64,000 nucleotides of DNA from Undibacterium hunanense (GCF_014284335.1 NZ_JACOGF010000002.1:186001-250000); one strand, 5' to 3'; shown: positions 1-9,130, counted from the stretch's first letter. Numbers and translations: made by a program. The notes: generated from the letters alone by a model not told the origin.

Positions 1-1
1 C

Positions 2-64
2 GCCAAGGCACAGCCCAAGAAAGCTGCATCGGCAAACAAAAGCGATGAATGGGAAGAGTTCTGA
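2..64 (+). CDS. Methyl-accepting chemotaxis protein, C-terminal end (partial)
   Basis: Only the last 20 codons are in the window, in the frame starting at base 2 and ending with TGA at 62-64. The peptide is an Ala/Lys-rich linker followed by D-E-W-E-E-F and the stop. A flexible tail ending in x-W-x-x-F is the tethering pentapeptide by which many chemoreceptors recruit the CheR methyltransferase and CheB methylesterase. The call rests on this tail alone, because the signalling domain lies outside the window. Any other protein ending in WEEF would look the same. Confidence 0.55.
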   Translation, partial: AKAQPKKAASANKSDEWEEF

Positions 65-148
65 TCATTCTGTGATGCTGGCCCGGTTGTGCGTACAGCC
101 GGTTGTCAGCATCAGGTTTCAGGCTCCACGAATGACAGTTAACAATCC

Positions 149-181
149 TTGACTTGTAATCTGCCAGAATTTTTTTATACT
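149..181 (+). promoter_or_regulatory. Possible sigma-70 promoter for the TonB-domain gene
   Basis: TTGTAA at 154-159 and TATACT at 176-181 are 16 bases apart. An overlapping TTGACT at 149-154 would need a 21-base spacer, which is too long. Transcription would begin near 188, giving the ATG at 208 a leader of about 20 bases with no clear Shine-Dalgarno sequence. Pattern match only. Confidence 0.35.
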
Positions 182-207
182 GAACAAAAGTGAATAAAAA
201 TATTTTT

Positions 208-552
208 ATGAAACCGCAAATATCCATTCTCGTTTCATCCCTGCTGCTGGCAATGAGCGCTTCCGTATTGGCGGCCGAAACTTCACCAGTGATGGATGGC
301 AAATCCTGTGAACCACCAAAATACCCTAAAGCCGCTCTGATGAATGAAGAGACCGGCACTGTCACCATGGGTTTTCTGATCAGTGCTGACGGTAAGGTCG
401 TCGAATCAAAAGTGGACAAATCCAGTGGCTCGAAAAGCCTGGACAAAGCCGCATTGGGCGCATTGAGCCAATGTAAATTCAAACCAGGTACCAAAGATGG
501 CAAGCCCGATCAATTGTGGGCCAAGGTCGATTTTGTCTGGAAACTTGAATAA
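208..552 (+). CDS. Secreted TonB C-terminal-domain protein
   Basis: This small protein has 114 residues from ATG 208. A GTG at 190 in the same frame would add six residues, but it sits almost on the predicted transcription start. The N-terminus is a classic signal peptide (Lys-Pro, a hydrophobic stretch of about 17 residues, then S-V-L-A-A). The rest matches the TonB C-terminal fold: a Tyr-Pro (K-Y-P-K-A-A) near the start, then G-T-V-T-M-G-F and D-G-K-V. Full-length TonB has an N-terminal membrane anchor and a Pro-rich spacer to reach ExbB/ExbD. Both are missing, so this is probably a periplasmic protein using the fold for binding rather than an energy transducer. It stands alone, convergent with the exporter gene downstream. 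Confidence 0.75.
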   Translation: MKPQISILVSSLLLAMSASVLAAETSPVMDGKSCEPPKYPKAALMNEETGTVTMGFLISADGKVVESKVDKSSGSKSLDKAALGALSQCKFKPGTKDGKPDQLWAKVDFVWKLE

Positions 553-610
553 TCAGCCAGACAATGGAGTTCAGAATCTTGAGTAACTGAACAACAAACC
601 AGGATATACA

Positions 611-648
611 AACAGAAAGGGGACACATGATCGTGTCCCCTTTCTGTT
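611..648. terminator. Perfect 16-bp inverted repeat between convergent genes
   Basis: Bases 611-626 pair perfectly with 633-648 around a 6-base loop. The palindrome lies between the TonB-domain gene (+) and the exporter gene (-). There is no long T tract after the stem, only alternating T and G, so it may work as a bidirectional terminator or mRNA-end stabiliser. The sequence from 649 to 789 holds a short tandem duplication (around 672-700) and no gene. Confidence 0.5.
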
Positions 649-789
649 GTATGGGTCAAGCTTATAAATCAAGATTATGAATGAAGATTATGAATCAAGC
701 TTTGAGAAGGACTCTGGCTGGTACATGAAGCCAGACACGGGGCCGTGCAAACTGGCAGGCCCTGAAATGGCAAGTCTGTTTCAGGCTTG

Positions 790-2025
790 TCAGGTCCGGC
801 GTATCTCTCTGGGTAACAGGGCAGCCACCACGCCCAGTAGCGGCAGGTAGGCAATGGTCTGGTAGACAAAGGCAATGCTGGTACGGTCAGCGAATATGCC
901 CAGCACCGCAGCACCCAGCCCACCCATGCCGAAGGCAAAGCCGAAGAACAGGCCCGACACCATGCCCACCTTGCCCGGCATGAGTTCCTGCGCATACACC
1001 AGGATAGCCGAAAACGCTGAAGATAGTACCAGCCCGATCACGATGGTCAGCGCCGTTGTCCAGAACAGATTGGCATACGGCAGCATCAGCGCAAACGGTG
1101 CCACACCCAGGATAGAGACCCAGATGACCGGCTTGCGGCCTATGCGGTCACCAACAGGTCCGCCAAGCACCGTCCCTATGGCGGATGCAAACAGGAAGAA
1201 AAACAGATGCAACTGTGCATTCTGTACCGTCAGGCCGAAGCGTTCCATCAGGTAGAACGTGTAAAAACTGCTGATGCCCGCAACGTAGAAATACTTTGAA
1301 AAAATCAGTATCAGCAATATTGCGATGGCACCCGTTACCACCTTGCGGGAATACGGTGCCACGTTGACAGGTTTCCTGCTGCCGACAGATGCAATGTGAT
1401 GTGCTGCATACCAGCGGCTCACCTGTAGCAGCAATCCTATGCCCAGTATGGCAGCCAATCCGAACCAGGCCACACTGTGCTGGCCGAAAGGTACGATAAC
1501 GACGGCAGCCAGCAATGGCCCGATGGCCGTGCCCATATTACCGCCTACCTGGAACACCGACTGTGCGAACCCATGCTGCCCGCCCGAAGCGAGCCGTGCG
1601 ATGCGGGAAGACTCCGGATGGAAGATGGACGATCCTATGCCGACAAAAGCTGCTGCCAGCAGCACGAAGCCAAAGCTGGGGGCAAAGGCCAGCAGTATCA
1701 GTCCGATCAATGTTGATGTCATACCGAAGGGCAGTGAATATGGTTGCGGCCGACGATCGGTGAAAACACCCACCAGTGGTTGCAGCAGCGAGGCCGTCAG
1801 CTGATAGGTCAGGGTGATCAGGCCCACCTGGCTGAAGCTCAGCGAGAATTCACCCTTCAAGATGGGATACATCGCCAGTATCAGCGATTGCATCATGTCG
1901 TTGATCATGTGCGCGCTACTGATGGCACCCAGGATGCCGAAGACAGGTTTACTCTTTGCGGGGAGTGCGGCGGGGCTGTCGGTGTCAGATGTTGTAGCAG
2001 AAATTGTCATGGAGATGGCTTTCAC
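790..2025 (-). CDS. fsr: MFS transporter, fosmidomycin-resistance (Fsr) type
   Basis: This inner-membrane transporter of the major facilitator superfamily has 411 residues and about 12 hydrophobic segments. After a polar N-terminus of about 25 residues comes G-I-L-G-A-I-S-S-A-H-M-I-N-D, followed by F-T-D-R-R between helices 2 and 3 and G-S-S-I-F-H-P-E-S-S-R. This H-x-I-N-D and F-H-P-E pattern is what I recognise from Fsr, the fosmidomycin efflux pump of Escherichia coli. A second ATG five codons in (2010) could be the start. An AraC-family gene is transcribed divergently 135 bases away and is a good candidate for its regulator. The real substrate cannot be read from sequence. Confidence 0.85.
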   Translation of the reverse strand: MKAISMTISATTSDTDSPAALPAKSKPVFGILGAISSAHMINDMMQSLILAMYPILKGEFSLSFSQVGLITLTYQLTASLLQPLVGVFTDRRPQPYSLPFGMTSTLIGLILLAFAPSFGFVLLAAAFVGIGSSIFHPESSRIARLASGGQHGFAQSVFQVGGNMGTAIGPLLAAVVIVPFGQHSVAWFGLAAILGIGLLLQVSRWYAAHHIASVGSRKPVNVAPYSRKVVTGAIAILLILIFSKYFYVAGISSFYTFYLMERFGLTVQNAQLHLFFFLFASAIGTVLGGPVGDRIGRKPVIWVSILGVAPFALMLPYANLFWTTALTIVIGLVLSSAFSAILVYAQELMPGKVGMVSGLFFGFAFGMGGLGAAVLGIFADRTSIAFVYQTIAYLPLLGVVAALLPREIRRT

Positions 2026-2160
2026 TTTAGAATGGAATCAGGTCGCGGTCAGTAAAACTGGCTATCTGCGTCGCTACCTTGGGTCCGGTATGGCAGAATT
2101 ATCCTGTGTATTGCCTGGCCTGTCTCGCGCCAATCCACCAACAACCCTTGAGAAAAGGAC

Positions 2161-2964
2161 ATGGATACATCCCGCAAACCCAAGGCCCTGGCGCAAGCGC
2201 TCAAAGAGATCGATGAACTGTCGTCACCTGTCAGCGGCAGAGCCACTGACTATCCGGCCAACTGGCACATCGCACCGCATCTGCATGCCAAACATCAATT
2301 GATTTATGCCGTGCGCGGTGTCATGGTGGTGCAGACTGAAGTCGGTCGCTGGGTGGTTCCACCTACCCGTGCCATCTGGATGGTAGCCGGCATGACGCAT
2401 GAGATACGCTGCATAGGCGAAGTGCACATGCGCAGCCTGATGGTGGCACCTGATGCCGACCCCGGCTTGCCGGGCGTAACCCAGGCAGTCGGTATATCTT
2501 CCTTATTGCGCGAGCTCATCCGCGCAGCGATGGAATTGCGCCAGCCCAGTATGCCTTATATACCCGATACCCGCGACGGCCGTGTCATGCGCTTGATCCT
2601 CGACGAAATACGTGTGCTACCTGTGCTGCCCTTGCATCTGCAAATGCCGTCCGACCCGCGTTTGTTGCGGATTTGCGAGCTGCTCCAGCAGCAACTGGAT
2701 GATTCTTCGACCATGTCTGACTGGGCGCAACGTCTGGCGGTGGATGTGAAGACCATACAGCGTCTGTTCGTGAAGGAAACCGGCATGACCTTTGGCCAAT
2801 GGCGGCAACAGGCCCGCTTGCTGCGAGCGCTGGAATTGCTGGCAACTGGTGAAAAGATCATCGACATCGCCCTGGCACTGGGCTATGAAAGTCCCAGCGC
2901 CTTCGCCACCATGTTTCGCAAACAGTTTGACCAGACGCCCAGTCAGTTTTTTGCCGAAAACTGA
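2161..2964 (+). CDS. AraC-family transcriptional regulator with N-terminal cupin
   Basis: The protein has 267 residues. Residues about 30-120 form a cupin-like sensor domain: H-I-A-P-H-L-H-A-K-H-Q-L-I-Y-A holds the usual histidine cluster, followed by P-P-T-R-A-I-W-M. The C-terminal 100 residues are a double helix-turn-helix of AraC type, with S-D-W-A-Q-R-L-A-V-D-V-K-T-I-Q-R-L-F and the second helix pair ending A-L-G-Y-E-S-P-S-A-F-A-T-M-F-R-K-Q-F. The domain order resembles NimR-like regulators that control a neighbouring efflux pump. The gene is divergent from the Fsr-like exporter, so control of that pump is a reasonable inference. A short GC hairpin follows the stop at about 2963-2977. Confidence 0.85.
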   Translation: MDTSRKPKALAQALKEIDELSSPVSGRATDYPANWHIAPHLHAKHQLIYAVRGVMVVQTEVGRWVVPPTRAIWMVAGMTHEIRCIGEVHMRSLMVAPDADPGLPGVTQAVGISSLLRELIRAAMELRQPSMPYIPDTRDGRVMRLILDEIRVLPVLPLHLQMPSDPRLLRICELLQQQLDDSSTMSDWAQRLAVDVKTIQRLFVKETGMTFGQWRQQARLLRALELLATGEKIIDIALALGYESPSAFATMFRKQFDQTPSQFFAEN

Positions 2965-3020
2965 CTGGTCTCGCCAGTGAGAAAAAGCCAGCGCTTATTT
3001 CATCACCGAACAATTGCTGT

Positions 3021-5201
3021 TTATCTGGAACCTGATTGCAAACCGCGGCGTATCAGCAAGGGCTCAATTTTGGGATCACGTCCACGGAAATTACGGAAAG
3101 ATAACAGCGGATCAATGCTGCCACCTTTGGACAGCAGTTGTTGCCGGAACCAGTCGCCATTCTTGCGGCTAAGGCCACCGTTTTCCTTGAACCATTCTAC
3201 CGATTCGGCATCCAGCACCTCACTCCATAAATAGGCGTAATAGCCGGCTGAATAACCACCACCAAAAATATGTGAGAAATACGTAGTGCGATAGCGTGGC
3301 GGTACCGGGGCAAAGTCCACACCAGCCTGTTTCAGCGCCTGTGCTTCAAAGGCCAGAGCATCGCTCGGGATTTGTGCCGGAGTCAATTGATGCCAGCGCT
3401 GGTCCAGCAATGATGCCGCAATGTATTCGGTGGTGGTGAAACCCTGGTTGAACTGATTGGCGGCACTGATCTTGTCGACCAGTGACTGCGGTATGACTTC
3501 GCCGTTCTGATAGTGTTTTGCATAGTTCTTCAAGACCTCAGGCCAGGTAGCCCACATTTCGTTGACCTGGGAGGGATACTCGACAAAATCACGTGGGACA
3601 TTGGTACCGGAAAAGCGCGGGTACTTCACTTTGGAAAACATGCCGTGCAGCGCATGACCAAATTCATGGAATGCAGTACGCACTTCATCAAAGGTCAGCA
3701 GGGTAGGTTGCCCCGCCGGTGGTTGTGGAATATTGAGATGATTGGCAATCACCGGGTGGGTGCCAAACAGACCGGATTGTTCGGTATAGGCATTCATCCA
3801 TGCGCCACCGCGTTTGGTATCACGTGCATACATGTCGGCAATGAACAGCGCCAGGCTGCTGCCATCGGCATCCAGCACTTCATATACCTTGATGCTGGGG
3901 TGATACACCGGCAAGTCCTTGCGTTCCCTGAAGCTGATGCCATACAGTTTCGATGCTGCATAGAACACGCCGTTTTCCAGCACATTGTTCAACTCAAAAT
4001 AGGGACGTAACTGGCTGTCGTCAAAACTGTATTTTGCCTTGCGCAATTGCTCTGTGTAGTAAGCCCAGTCCCATGCTTCCAGCTTGAAGCCGCCTTGCTG
4101 GGCATCGATCAGTTTTTGCAGTTCTGCTGCTTCCAGCCTGGCGTTGTTGACCGCTGCCGGAGCCAGTTCGCCCAGCATCTTGTTGACAGCGGTCGTCGTT
4201 TTGGCGGTTTCATCTTCCAGGCCATAGGCAGCATGGTTGAGGTAACCGAGCAGGGTGGCCCGTTCTGCCCGTAGACGGACGATCTTGAGAACGACATCGC
4301 GGTTATCAAATTCACCGCCATGGCTGCCGCGTGCGACCGATGCTTCATGCAGGCGCTGGCGCAGTGCACGGTTCGCCAGTACGGCTTCAAATGGCTGGCC
4401 GGTGGTGTTCATCAGCGGTATCACGTATTTACCATTCAGGCCGCGTGCCTTGGCGGCTTCGGCAGCGCTGGACAATTCGCCGTCTGACAGGCCCTGCAAG
4501 TCAGCCTTGTTATCGACAATGATGGCACCGGCATTGCTTTCTTTCAGCGCGTTCTGACTGAACTGTGTAGCCAGTGTCGCCAGTTGCGCATTCATGGATT
4601 TCAATTTGGTCTTGTCTGTTTCCGCCAGTTTGGCACCGGCACGTACAAAGTCGGTGTAATACCGTTCCAGCAGACGCAAGGATTCGGCATCCAGGTTCAG
4701 ACTGTTGCGTGCTTCATATAGTTTGCCGACGCGTTTGAATAATTGCGTATTCAGGAAAATCTGGTCCTGATGGGCCGCCAGTTTGGGGGCCAGCTCGCGC
4801 GACAGGGTTTCCAGTACCGGATTGGTATTGGTGGAAGTCTGGTTGGTGAACACCATGGATACGCGGTTCAGCATCTGCCCGGCGCGTTCCATCGCCACCA
4901 CGGTATTGTCGAAAGTCGGTGCTGCACGGTTATTTGCGATACGGGTAATTTCGGCATTGTGCTGGCGCATGCCTTCGGCAAAGGCCGGGGCGTAATGTTC
5001 ATTGCGTATTTTATCGAAAGGCGGGTACTCATACATCAGGCTGCTGGCAGTGGCGAATGGGTTATTCGCCAGTGTGTCGAGGGGCTTTTTGCTGCTGGCA
5101 GTGCTGGCATTGGCCGCCGTTTCAGCTGGAGCAGAGTTGGCCGGACTGGATTGAATTGCCAGTGCAGAACTCAGCATGATGAGCATGAGGTGTTTGTTCA
5201 T
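3021..5201 (-). CDS. dcp: Peptidyl-dipeptidase Dcp, M3 metallopeptidase
   Basis: This zinc metallopeptidase of the thimet oligopeptidase family (M3) has 726 residues and probably removes C-terminal dipeptides from short peptides. The motif H-E-F-G-H is at residues 512-516, with the following A-L-H-G-M-F-S typical of M3A enzymes. Near the C-terminus, F-S-H-I-F-G-G-G-Y-S-A-G-Y-Y-A-Y is the conserved substrate-binding loop of the Dcp group. An N-terminal hydrophobic stretch followed by an Ala/Ser-rich spacer (residues 1-45) indicates a signal peptide, so this copy is likely periplasmic, unlike the cytoplasmic E. coli Dcp. It lies alone, convergent with the AraC gene. The upstream 210 bases hold no other gene. 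Confidence 0.9.
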   Translation of the reverse strand: MNKHLMLIMLSSALAIQSSPANSAPAETAANASTASSKKPLDTLANNPFATASSLMYEYPPFDKIRNEHYAPAFAEGMRQHNAEITRIANNRAAPTFDNTVVAMERAGQMLNRVSMVFTNQTSTNTNPVLETLSRELAPKLAAHQDQIFLNTQLFKRVGKLYEARNSLNLDAESLRLLERYYTDFVRAGAKLAETDKTKLKSMNAQLATLATQFSQNALKESNAGAIIVDNKADLQGLSDGELSSAAEAAKARGLNGKYVIPLMNTTGQPFEAVLANRALRQRLHEASVARGSHGGEFDNRDVVLKIVRLRAERATLLGYLNHAAYGLEDETAKTTTAVNKMLGELAPAAVNNARLEAAELQKLIDAQQGGFKLEAWDWAYYTEQLRKAKYSFDDSQLRPYFELNNVLENGVFYAASKLYGISFRERKDLPVYHPSIKVYEVLDADGSSLALFIADMYARDTKRGGAWMNAYTEQSGLFGTHPVIANHLNIPQPPAGQPTLLTFDEVRTAFHEFGHALHGMFSKVKYPRFSGTNVPRDFVEYPSQVNEMWATWPEVLKNYAKHYQNGEVIPQSLVDKISAANQFNQGFTTTEYIAASLLDQRWHQLTPAQIPSDALAFEAQALKQAGVDFAPVPPRYRTTYFSHIFGGGYSAGYYAYLWSEVLDAESVEWFKENGGLSRKNGDWFRQQLLSKGGSIDPLLSFRNFRGRDPKIEPLLIRRGLQSGSR

Positions 5202-5410
5202 AAGGTTTCCGGTATGAGTGGATATGAAGTGACTGAAATGGATAATGACAGAGGAAATCAGTGTATCAGACCATCATGCCGAAAAATAATTCCGCGTCAC
5301 TCTGTTAAGTCTGATCGGGATTTGATGGAGATCTGATTTGTCACTGCAGGAGCTGTTCTGCTGCGCGGCCAGGGGGCTGGCCAGCGCAGATCAGACCCGT
5401 GAAGAAGATA

Positions 5411-5542
5411 TCAGCAAAGAACGAAGCGATTGGCCAGTTCAAGGATGAATGCTGGCCGCAGATAGGCCATGAAAGTCAATGCCAGTACCATGGCTATCAA
5501 GGCGAGCCATAGTAGTTGCTGGATTTTTTTGCGTGGCATCAT
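5411..5542 (-). CDS. Small single-pass membrane protein (43 aa)
   Basis: This reading frame starts with two ATG codons (5542, 5539) and ends with TGA at 5413-5411. Translation gives Met-Met-Pro-Arg-Lys-Lys, a hydrophobic helix of about 18 residues, then the short tail Y-L-R-P-A-F-I-L-E-L-A-N-R-F-V-L-C. The positive N-terminus before one helix is the usual make-up of a genuine small membrane protein, and the R-P-A-F ... L-A-N-R-F tail looks designed rather than random. It starts 25 bases after the stop of the MFS gene on the same strand and may be its operon partner. Its function is unknown. The Shine-Dalgarno sequence is weak, which lowers confidence. Confidence 0.5.
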   Translation of the reverse strand: MMPRKKIQQLLWLALIAMVLALTFMAYLRPAFILELANRFVLC

Positions 5543-5567
5543 GATCTGGGCAGGGGAGAGTTTTTCA

Positions 5568-6782
5568 TCATGCAGCTGCCACCTGTTCACGCACGATAGG
5601 TTTTTCGCTGATAGGGAAATTCACCAGGGCGGCAAAAATACCCAGCGCCAGCACAATGCCCCAGACCATATCGTAGTTGCCGGTCTTTGTATAAATATAG
5701 CCACCCAGCCAGACACCCATGAAGCTGCCCACCTGGTGTGAGAAAAACACAAAGCCCGACAGCATGGACAAGTACTTCACCCCGAAAATACCGGCGATGA
5801 TGCCATTCGTGAGTGGCACGGTCGACAGCCACAGCAAGCCCAGCGCGGCAGAAAAAGCGTAAATGGAATACGACGATAAAGGTGCCAGCAGGAACAGGCC
5901 GATCACCACTGTGCGCGACAGGTAAATCGTGGACAGCAGGTAAGGTTTGGAAAACATACCGCCCAGCTTGCCAGCGTAATAAGAACCAAAGATATTGAAC
6001 AGACCGATCAGGGCCAGCGCAAAGACCGCGACATTCGGGTCAAGTATGCCCTTGTCTTTCAGGTAAGCCGGCATGTGTACGCCGATAAACACTACCTGGA
6101 AGCCGCACACAAAATACCCTGCCAGCAGCAACAGGAAAGGTTTGTAGGCAAAGGCCTCGCGTATTGCCTGGGTGATGCTTTGCTGTGGCCCGCTGGCTTG
6201 TTCGAGAGCTGGTTCACGTAGTTTCCAGGCCATAGGCAGCATGATGATGACAACCAGTGCCGCCAGCATGTAAAACGCATTTTGCCAGCCGGTATGTCCT
6301 ATCAGTTGCTGTTCCACCGGCATCATGACAAATTGTCCGAAAGAACTGGCAGCAGATGAAATACCAAATGCCCATGAACGTTTTTCCAGCGGTGCGGTGC
6401 GACCGATGATGCCGCTGACGGCACCAAATGAAGTACAGGCCAGCGCCCCACCAATCAGCACGCCGGTACCCAGAATAAACACGGTAGGCTGATCTATCAT
6501 GGCCATCCACAACAAGCCACCTGCATACAGGAAGGCACCGAGTATCACCATCTTCATGGTGCCGAAACGGTCGATGGCCATCCCTGCAAACGGGCCAAAT
6601 ACACCCCACATCAGATTCTGCATGGCCATTGCCATGGAATAGGTTTCCCTGGTCCAGCCATGCGCCTGCGATATGGGCTGCATCCACAGGCCAAAGCCAT
6701 GTCTTACGCCCATGGCAAGCGTTAGTACGAAACCGCTGGCAATCAGCACGGTCTTGAGATCAGGGGCGCGTTGGGTCGTCAT
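5568..6782 (-). CDS. MFS transporter (monocarboxylate/oxalate-formate antiporter-like)
   Basis: The protein has 404 residues and 12 hydrophobic segments. The first helix with G-V-R-H-G-F-G-L-W and the loop A-I-D-R-F-G-T between helices 2 and 3 follow the MFS pattern. The helix 1 form, the W-T-R-E-T-Y-S-M-A motif and the G-A-V-S-G-I-I-G-R segment resemble carriers for small organic acids in the OFA/monocarboxylate branch. The cytoplasmic loop near residue 200 (E-P-A-L-E-Q-A) separates the two six-helix halves. The gene is followed at once by the 43-residue membrane protein, and a divergent DNA-repair gene lies 210 bases upstream. The substrate cannot be assigned. Confidence 0.8.
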   Translation of the reverse strand: MTTQRAPDLKTVLIASGFVLTLAMGVRHGFGLWMQPISQAHGWTRETYSMAMAMQNLMWGVFGPFAGMAIDRFGTMKMVILGAFLYAGGLLWMAMIDQPTVFILGTGVLIGGALACTSFGAVSGIIGRTAPLEKRSWAFGISSAASSFGQFVMMPVEQQLIGHTGWQNAFYMLAALVVIIMLPMAWKLREPALEQASGPQQSITQAIREAFAYKPFLLLLAGYFVCGFQVVFIGVHMPAYLKDKGILDPNVAVFALALIGLFNIFGSYYAGKLGGMFSKPYLLSTIYLSRTVVIGLFLLAPLSSYSIYAFSAALGLLWLSTVPLTNGIIAGIFGVKYLSMLSGFVFFSHQVGSFMGVWLGGYIYTKTGNYDMVWGIVLALGIFAALVNFPISEKPIVREQVAAA

Positions 6783-6992
6783 GGGATAGATGGTTTACAA
6801 ATAAGGAAATACGTTCCAGTGTAGTCGAAACCTGGACATCATGTGGACTGCCGCAAAGACCATGACAGGGCTGTCATTCTGGCAATCAGTGTAAGCTGGC
6901 TGGTGGCAGGATTTGTTTGTCCGAAAACGGCTAGAACAGTGCCGCACACTCGCGTATAAATACACCTGAACACAACAAGGCAATTTAACCGC

Positions 6993-8558
6993 ATGGACGG
7001 GGATGGCGTGGCAGCGATGAAACCAGTAAAAAGCACGATGGAGAAGATGGAGAAAGCGGCAACGGCTACCATCCTGTTTCCGGAAGCAGACGATAGCCCG
7101 ACGCAGCAGCAATGCTATTACCGCGCCCTGGCTGCCAGGGATAGTCGTTTTGACGGCGTGTTTTTTACTGGTGTCAAAACCACCGGCATTTATTGCCGCC
7201 CGGTGTGCGGTGTCAAAACGCCGCGTGAATCCTCATGCGAATTTTTTGGCAGCGCCGCTGCGGCAGAGGCAGCCGGTTTTCGCCCCTGCCTGCGTTGCCG
7301 GCCAGAATTGGCACCGTATGCCCTGCAACAGAATCTGGCACATGCAGTGTGGCAAAGAATCGCTGACGGCGCATTGAATGAAAACGACCTGGAAAGTTTT
7401 TCGCAACAAGTCGGCTTATCTTCACGGCAATTACGGCGCGTCATGTTGCAGGAGTTTGGCGTTACGCCAGTTGAACTGGCGCAGACCCAGCGCCTGCTGT
7501 TTGCCAAAAAGCTGCTGCAGGAAACCCGCCTGGGCATGGCCGAGATTGCCTTCGCTGCCGGGTTTGGCAGCGTCAGGCGGTTTAACGCCCTGTTTTCCGA
7601 GCGCTATCATATGGCCCCAGGTTCGATACGACGGGCGTCCGACCTCGGTGGCGAAGGTGTCAGCCTGCGTCTGGCTTATCGTCCACCCTATGCCTGGGAC
7701 GCAGTGATTGCTTACCTTGCCGGTCGTGCCATGCCGGGGCTGGAAGCAGTAATAGAAGAAAAAGGGGGCAGGGCCTATGTGCGCAGCGTGCAGATAGATG
7801 GTATCAGCGGCTGGCTGAAGGTCGCCCATTTGCCCGACAAACAGCAACTGAGCCTGCAGGTGGCACCGGCGCTGGCGCCAGTATTGATGCTCCTGATGGC
7901 CCGTGTCAGGCAGCAGTTTGACCTCGAAGCCAATCCCGCCGTCATACAAAGCCACCTGGAACACGATGCCATGCTGACAGCGCAGATACAGCGAACACCC
8001 GGTATGCGGGTGCCGGGTGCATTTGACAGTTTTGAGTTGGCGATCCGCGCCGTACTGGGCCAGCAAGTCAGTGTGGCCGGCGCGACCACGGTGGCCGGGC
8101 GGCTGGTGACACGTTTTGGTCAGGCGACAACGACGCCGTTTGCGGCGATTACCCATCATTTCCCTGCGCCGCAGACCATTGTTGCGCTGTCGATAGATCA
8201 ACTGGCCGGCATAGGCATACCCGGCGCGCGTGCTGCGACGCTACAGCACATCGCCCAGTTCACGCTGGATGGTGGCCTGCAAAGACAATTGGCAGCCAGT
8301 TCGGGTGACATGGTTGCCAGATTAAAGACTGTGCGCGGCATAGGTGAATGGACGGCGCAATACATTGCCATGCGGGCCTTACGATTTTCTGATGCCTTCC
8401 CCGCCGGTGACCTGGGCTTGCAAAAAGCAGCGGCGCAACTCAGCCAGCCAACGCAGACCCGGCTGACAGAAAAGCAATTGCTTGGCCGGTCTGAAGCCTG
8501 GGCACCCTGGCGTGCGTATGCCGCATTGCTGTTGTGGCAATCCCTGGCGGTATCCTGA
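6993..8558 (+). CDS. AdaA-AlkA fusion: phosphotriester methyltransferase/AraC regulator plus 3-methyladenine glycosylase
   Basis: The 521-residue protein has three domains. Residues about 28-105 are the Ada zinc domain with C-Y-Y-R-A, F-F-T-G-V-K-T-T-G-I-Y-C-R-P-V-C and G-F-R-P-C-L-R-C-R-P, which supply the four zinc cysteines, one of them the methyl acceptor. Residues about 115-210 are an AraC-type helix-turn-helix. The C-terminal 300 residues are AlkA: an AlkA-N fold, A-V-L-G-Q-Q-V-S-V, then the helix-hairpin-helix V-R-G-I-G-E-W-T-A-Q-Y and the catalytic Asp in F-P-A-G-D-L-G-L. It should repair methyl phosphotriesters, excise alkylated bases and regulate transcription in response to alkylation. 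E. coli splits these roles between Ada and AlkA. ATG 7017 is an alternative start. Confidence 0.93.
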   Translation: MDGDGVAAMKPVKSTMEKMEKAATATILFPEADDSPTQQQCYYRALAARDSRFDGVFFTGVKTTGIYCRPVCGVKTPRESSCEFFGSAAAAEAAGFRPCLRCRPELAPYALQQNLAHAVWQRIADGALNENDLESFSQQVGLSSRQLRRVMLQEFGVTPVELAQTQRLLFAKKLLQETRLGMAEIAFAAGFGSVRRFNALFSERYHMAPGSIRRASDLGGEGVSLRLAYRPPYAWDAVIAYLAGRAMPGLEAVIEEKGGRAYVRSVQIDGISGWLKVAHLPDKQQLSLQVAPALAPVLMLLMARVRQQFDLEANPAVIQSHLEHDAMLTAQIQRTPGMRVPGAFDSFELAIRAVLGQQVSVAGATTVAGRLVTRFGQATTTPFAAITHHFPAPQTIVALSIDQLAGIGIPGARAATLQHIAQFTLDGGLQRQLAASSGDMVARLKTVRGIGEWTAQYIAMRALRFSDAFPAGDLGLQKAAAQLSQPTQTRLTEKQLLGRSEAWAPWRAYAALLLWQSLAVS

Positions 8559-8584
8559 ATATAACTGAGCAAAAAGGAATGATT

Positions 8585-9130
8585 ATGAAAACCATACACT
8601 ATATGAACATGGACAGCCCGCTTGGCCCACTGTTACTGGCTGCCAGCGAAAACGGTATTTGTGGCGTGTATTTTGAACACCACAAGCATTTCAAGGGCAG
8701 CGCTGGCTGGCAATTAAACCCGCAACACCCTTTCCTATTGCAGGCCAGCCAGCAGTTGCGGGATTATTTTGCAGGGCAGCGCCAGGATTTTGACCTGCCG
8801 CTGGATTTGTCAGCAGGTACCGCGTTTCAGCAAGCCGTGTGGGCAGGGCTGCGGCAAATACCGTTTGGCACGACCACCAGTTACGGCCAACTGGCGCAAC
8901 ATATCCGGCAACCGGCGGCAGTGCGTGCAGTAGGGGCGGCGAATGGGCGTAACCCCATTTCCATAATCGTCCCTTGTCATCGTGTCATCGCCGGTTCAGG
9001 TGCCCTGACGGGTTATGCCGGTGGGCTGGAAAACAAAAAAGCCTTGCTGATACTGGAAAAAAACCAGGGCATACAGGGCAAACCGGAGGCTCACCATGGC
9101 CCGGCCCAGTCAGTGCTTGGTTTTGCATAG
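8585..9130 (+). CDS. ogt: Methylated-DNA-[protein]-cysteine S-methyltransferase
   Basis: This suicide enzyme removes methyl groups from O6-methylguanine onto its own cysteine. The protein is 181 residues from ATG 8585, chosen because AAAGGA at about 8572-8577 is a good ribosome site for it. ATG 8579 is possible, and the longer frame from 8534 overlaps the upstream gene. The active-site motif I-I-V-P-C-H-R-V-I is present, followed by G-Y-A-G-G-L-E-N-K and the helix K-A-L-L-I-L-E-K. The DNA-recognition stretch A-V-R-A-V-G-A-A-N-G-R-N-P is intact. A 15-residue tail after the usual C-terminus (about residues 167-181) is extra. It sits 26 bases after the AdaA-AlkA gene, so the pair probably forms an alkylation-response operon. 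Confidence 0.93.
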   Translation: MKTIHYMNMDSPLGPLLLAASENGICGVYFEHHKHFKGSAGWQLNPQHPFLLQASQQLRDYFAGQRQDFDLPLDLSAGTAFQQAVWAGLRQIPFGTTTSYGQLAQHIRQPAAVRAVGAANGRNPISIIVPCHRVIAGSGALTGYAGGLENKKALLILEKNQGIQGKPEAHHGPAQSVLGFA

